A stretch of 7,147 bases of DNA from Desulfurococcales archaeon ex4484_217_1 (GTDB taxonomy: Archaea; Thermoproteota; Thermoprotei_A; EX4484-217-1): contig NJED01000024.1 of assembly GCA_002254745.1 (NCBI GenBank), forward strand, positions 1-7,147, written 5' to 3'. Numbering within the stretch: position 1 is the first letter of the stretch; each line of letters begins with the position of its first letter. Positions 6,600 to 7,147 of this stretch are shown here, piece by piece. A model generated the notes under the pieces. The model saw only the letters and a program-made list of their open reading frames with translations, had not been told where the DNA came from and searched no databases. The translations under genes were made by a program, and so were the position numbers.

Positions 6600-7147
6600 C
6601 TAAATAAGCAGTAAGGATAAAAGACCTGCAATTACACCCTTACTAAAGAAACCACAAGGTTCCTTTGAAGGCTTGCAGAGTTCACGCTCAATACACTCAT
6701 AAACTTTAACAAGGAACATTTTTTCTCGCGAAATCCGTCTCGATATACTCTACAACACCCCAACCTACTGCCTTAACTACTTCAGCGAAAGGAGCCAGCA
6801 GTTCTCTATTCGACTTAGCATATTTTTCTATAATCCTCAAAGATATTTCTTCCAGCTTCCATGCCCTGATAGAATAAGAATATCTTACTGGCTTCACCAA
6901 GCCTCTTCTTAATGTCCCTAAAAAAGCCCTCTCAAAACTTATTTCCTAAAGATACAAGCTCTTTCACCGCACAATAGAAGAGGAAAATGGTAGGTATCTA
7001 TTAAAAAGGTTCTTGAGTAAGGGTTTTATACATTCCACATTATGCACTCCTTTTACACCAAGCATTTCCTTACCTATTTTTCTCAACTGAAATCCTAGCA
7101 TTACTAAAGTTGAGAACCAACATTATCTCTGCAACACTATCTTCAGA
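6600..7147 (-). pseudogene. Decayed V4R-domain (hydrocarbon/small-molecule-binding) protein, multiply frameshifted, 5' end off the window
   Basis: No single frame is open, but successive minus-strand frames give a collinear protein. An ACT-like N-terminal part reads VAEIMLVLNFSNARISVEK (about 7132-7079), then IGKEMLGVKGVHNVECIKP (about 7076-7018), then DTYHFPLLLCGERACIFRK (6998-6942). The V4R domain follows: EGFFRDIKKRLGEASKIF (from 6931), QGMEAGRNIFEDYRK (to 6824), FAEVVKAVGWGVVEYIE (about 6786-6736), and VKVYECIERELCKPS to GVIAGLLSLLLI (6707-6603), stopping at TAG 6602-6600. The last block matches the V4R ending with its Cys-rich segment and GxxAGLLS helix. Frame changes map near 7077-7081, 7003-7007, 6929-6942, 6823-6827 and 6719-6724. 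In-frame stops also occur (for example TAA 6941-6939 and TGA 6934-6932). Fragments of 64 codons (6900-6706) and 39 codons (6719-6600) should not be called as genes. The region 6546-6599 beyond it shows no gene, though a +1 frame reading LELVLEGKF may be eroded domain end. Confidence 0.75.

Noticed and set aside
6600..6719. 39-codon minus-strand ORF with a hydrophobic C-terminus, resembling a small membrane peptide
   Set aside because: Its sequence matches the end of a V4R domain (VYECIERELC, AGLLSLL) and joins the preceding segment if one A is removed from the A6 run. The hydrophobic tail is a domain helix.
6706..6900. 64-codon minus-strand ORF as a stand-alone small gene
   Set aside because: It starts at a TTG in mid-domain, and both flanks continue the same protein in other frames. 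It is one segment of the frameshifted V4R gene.
6546..7147. tRNA, C/D-box RNA, CRISPR repeat or insertion-sequence end in the gene-poor right part
   Set aside because: No T-loop GTTCGAATC-like signal, paired C/D boxes, regularly spaced repeat or terminal inverted repeat was seen by eye; the sequence is better explained as decayed coding DNA.

Overview
The window reads as a chromosomal segment of a hyperthermophilic archaeon, most likely a member of the Thermoproteota (Crenarchaeota). The basis is the gene content (archaeal isoprenoid enzymes, CDP-archaeol synthase, a Clp1/GRC3-type polynucleotide kinase, a compact RecA-family ATPase), AT-rich DNA with AGG/AGA and ATA codons, tightly overlapping genes and frequent TTG/GTG starts. 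The genus cannot be fixed from the sequence alone.

The layout is two divergent gene strings that share a 49-bp intergenic region (5347-5395), plus a decayed gene at the right edge. The leftward string, in transcription order, is: a RuvC/RNase H-like protein of unknown function (5346-4678); a Clp1/GRC3-type polynucleotide kinase (4712-3390); a UbiD-family decarboxylase (3402-2116); the large (2113-908) and small (906-499) subunits of an aconitase-X enzyme; and thymidylate kinase (488 to beyond the left edge). Neighbours overlap or lie within 10 bp, so one transcript is likely. The rightward string is a RadB-like RecA-family ATPase (5396-6067), overlapping CDP-archaeol synthase carS (6033-6545).

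The unifying theme is membrane-lipid synthesis. The aconitase-X pair plus the UbiD protein match phosphomevalonate dehydratase and anhydromevalonate phosphate decarboxylase, the two enzymes that define the archaeal version of the mevalonate pathway, leading to isopentenyl phosphate. CarS activates the finished archaeal lipid core with CTP. These lipid genes are interleaved with nucleic-acid and nucleotide genes (tmk, Clp1/GRC3, the RNase H-like protein, the RecA-like ATPase).

From 6600 to the right edge on the minus strand there is no intact gene. Reading across the frames gives a broken V4R-domain (small-molecule/hydrocarbon-binding) protein with an ACT-like N-terminal part. It is disrupted by at least five frame changes, all of the +1 type, and four of them fall on runs of five or six A/T. 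I found no CRISPR array, insertion sequence, tRNA or rRNA. The modified mevalonate pathway is already known, so the least expected items here are the homopolymer-riddled V4R gene and the uncharacterised RuvC-like protein.
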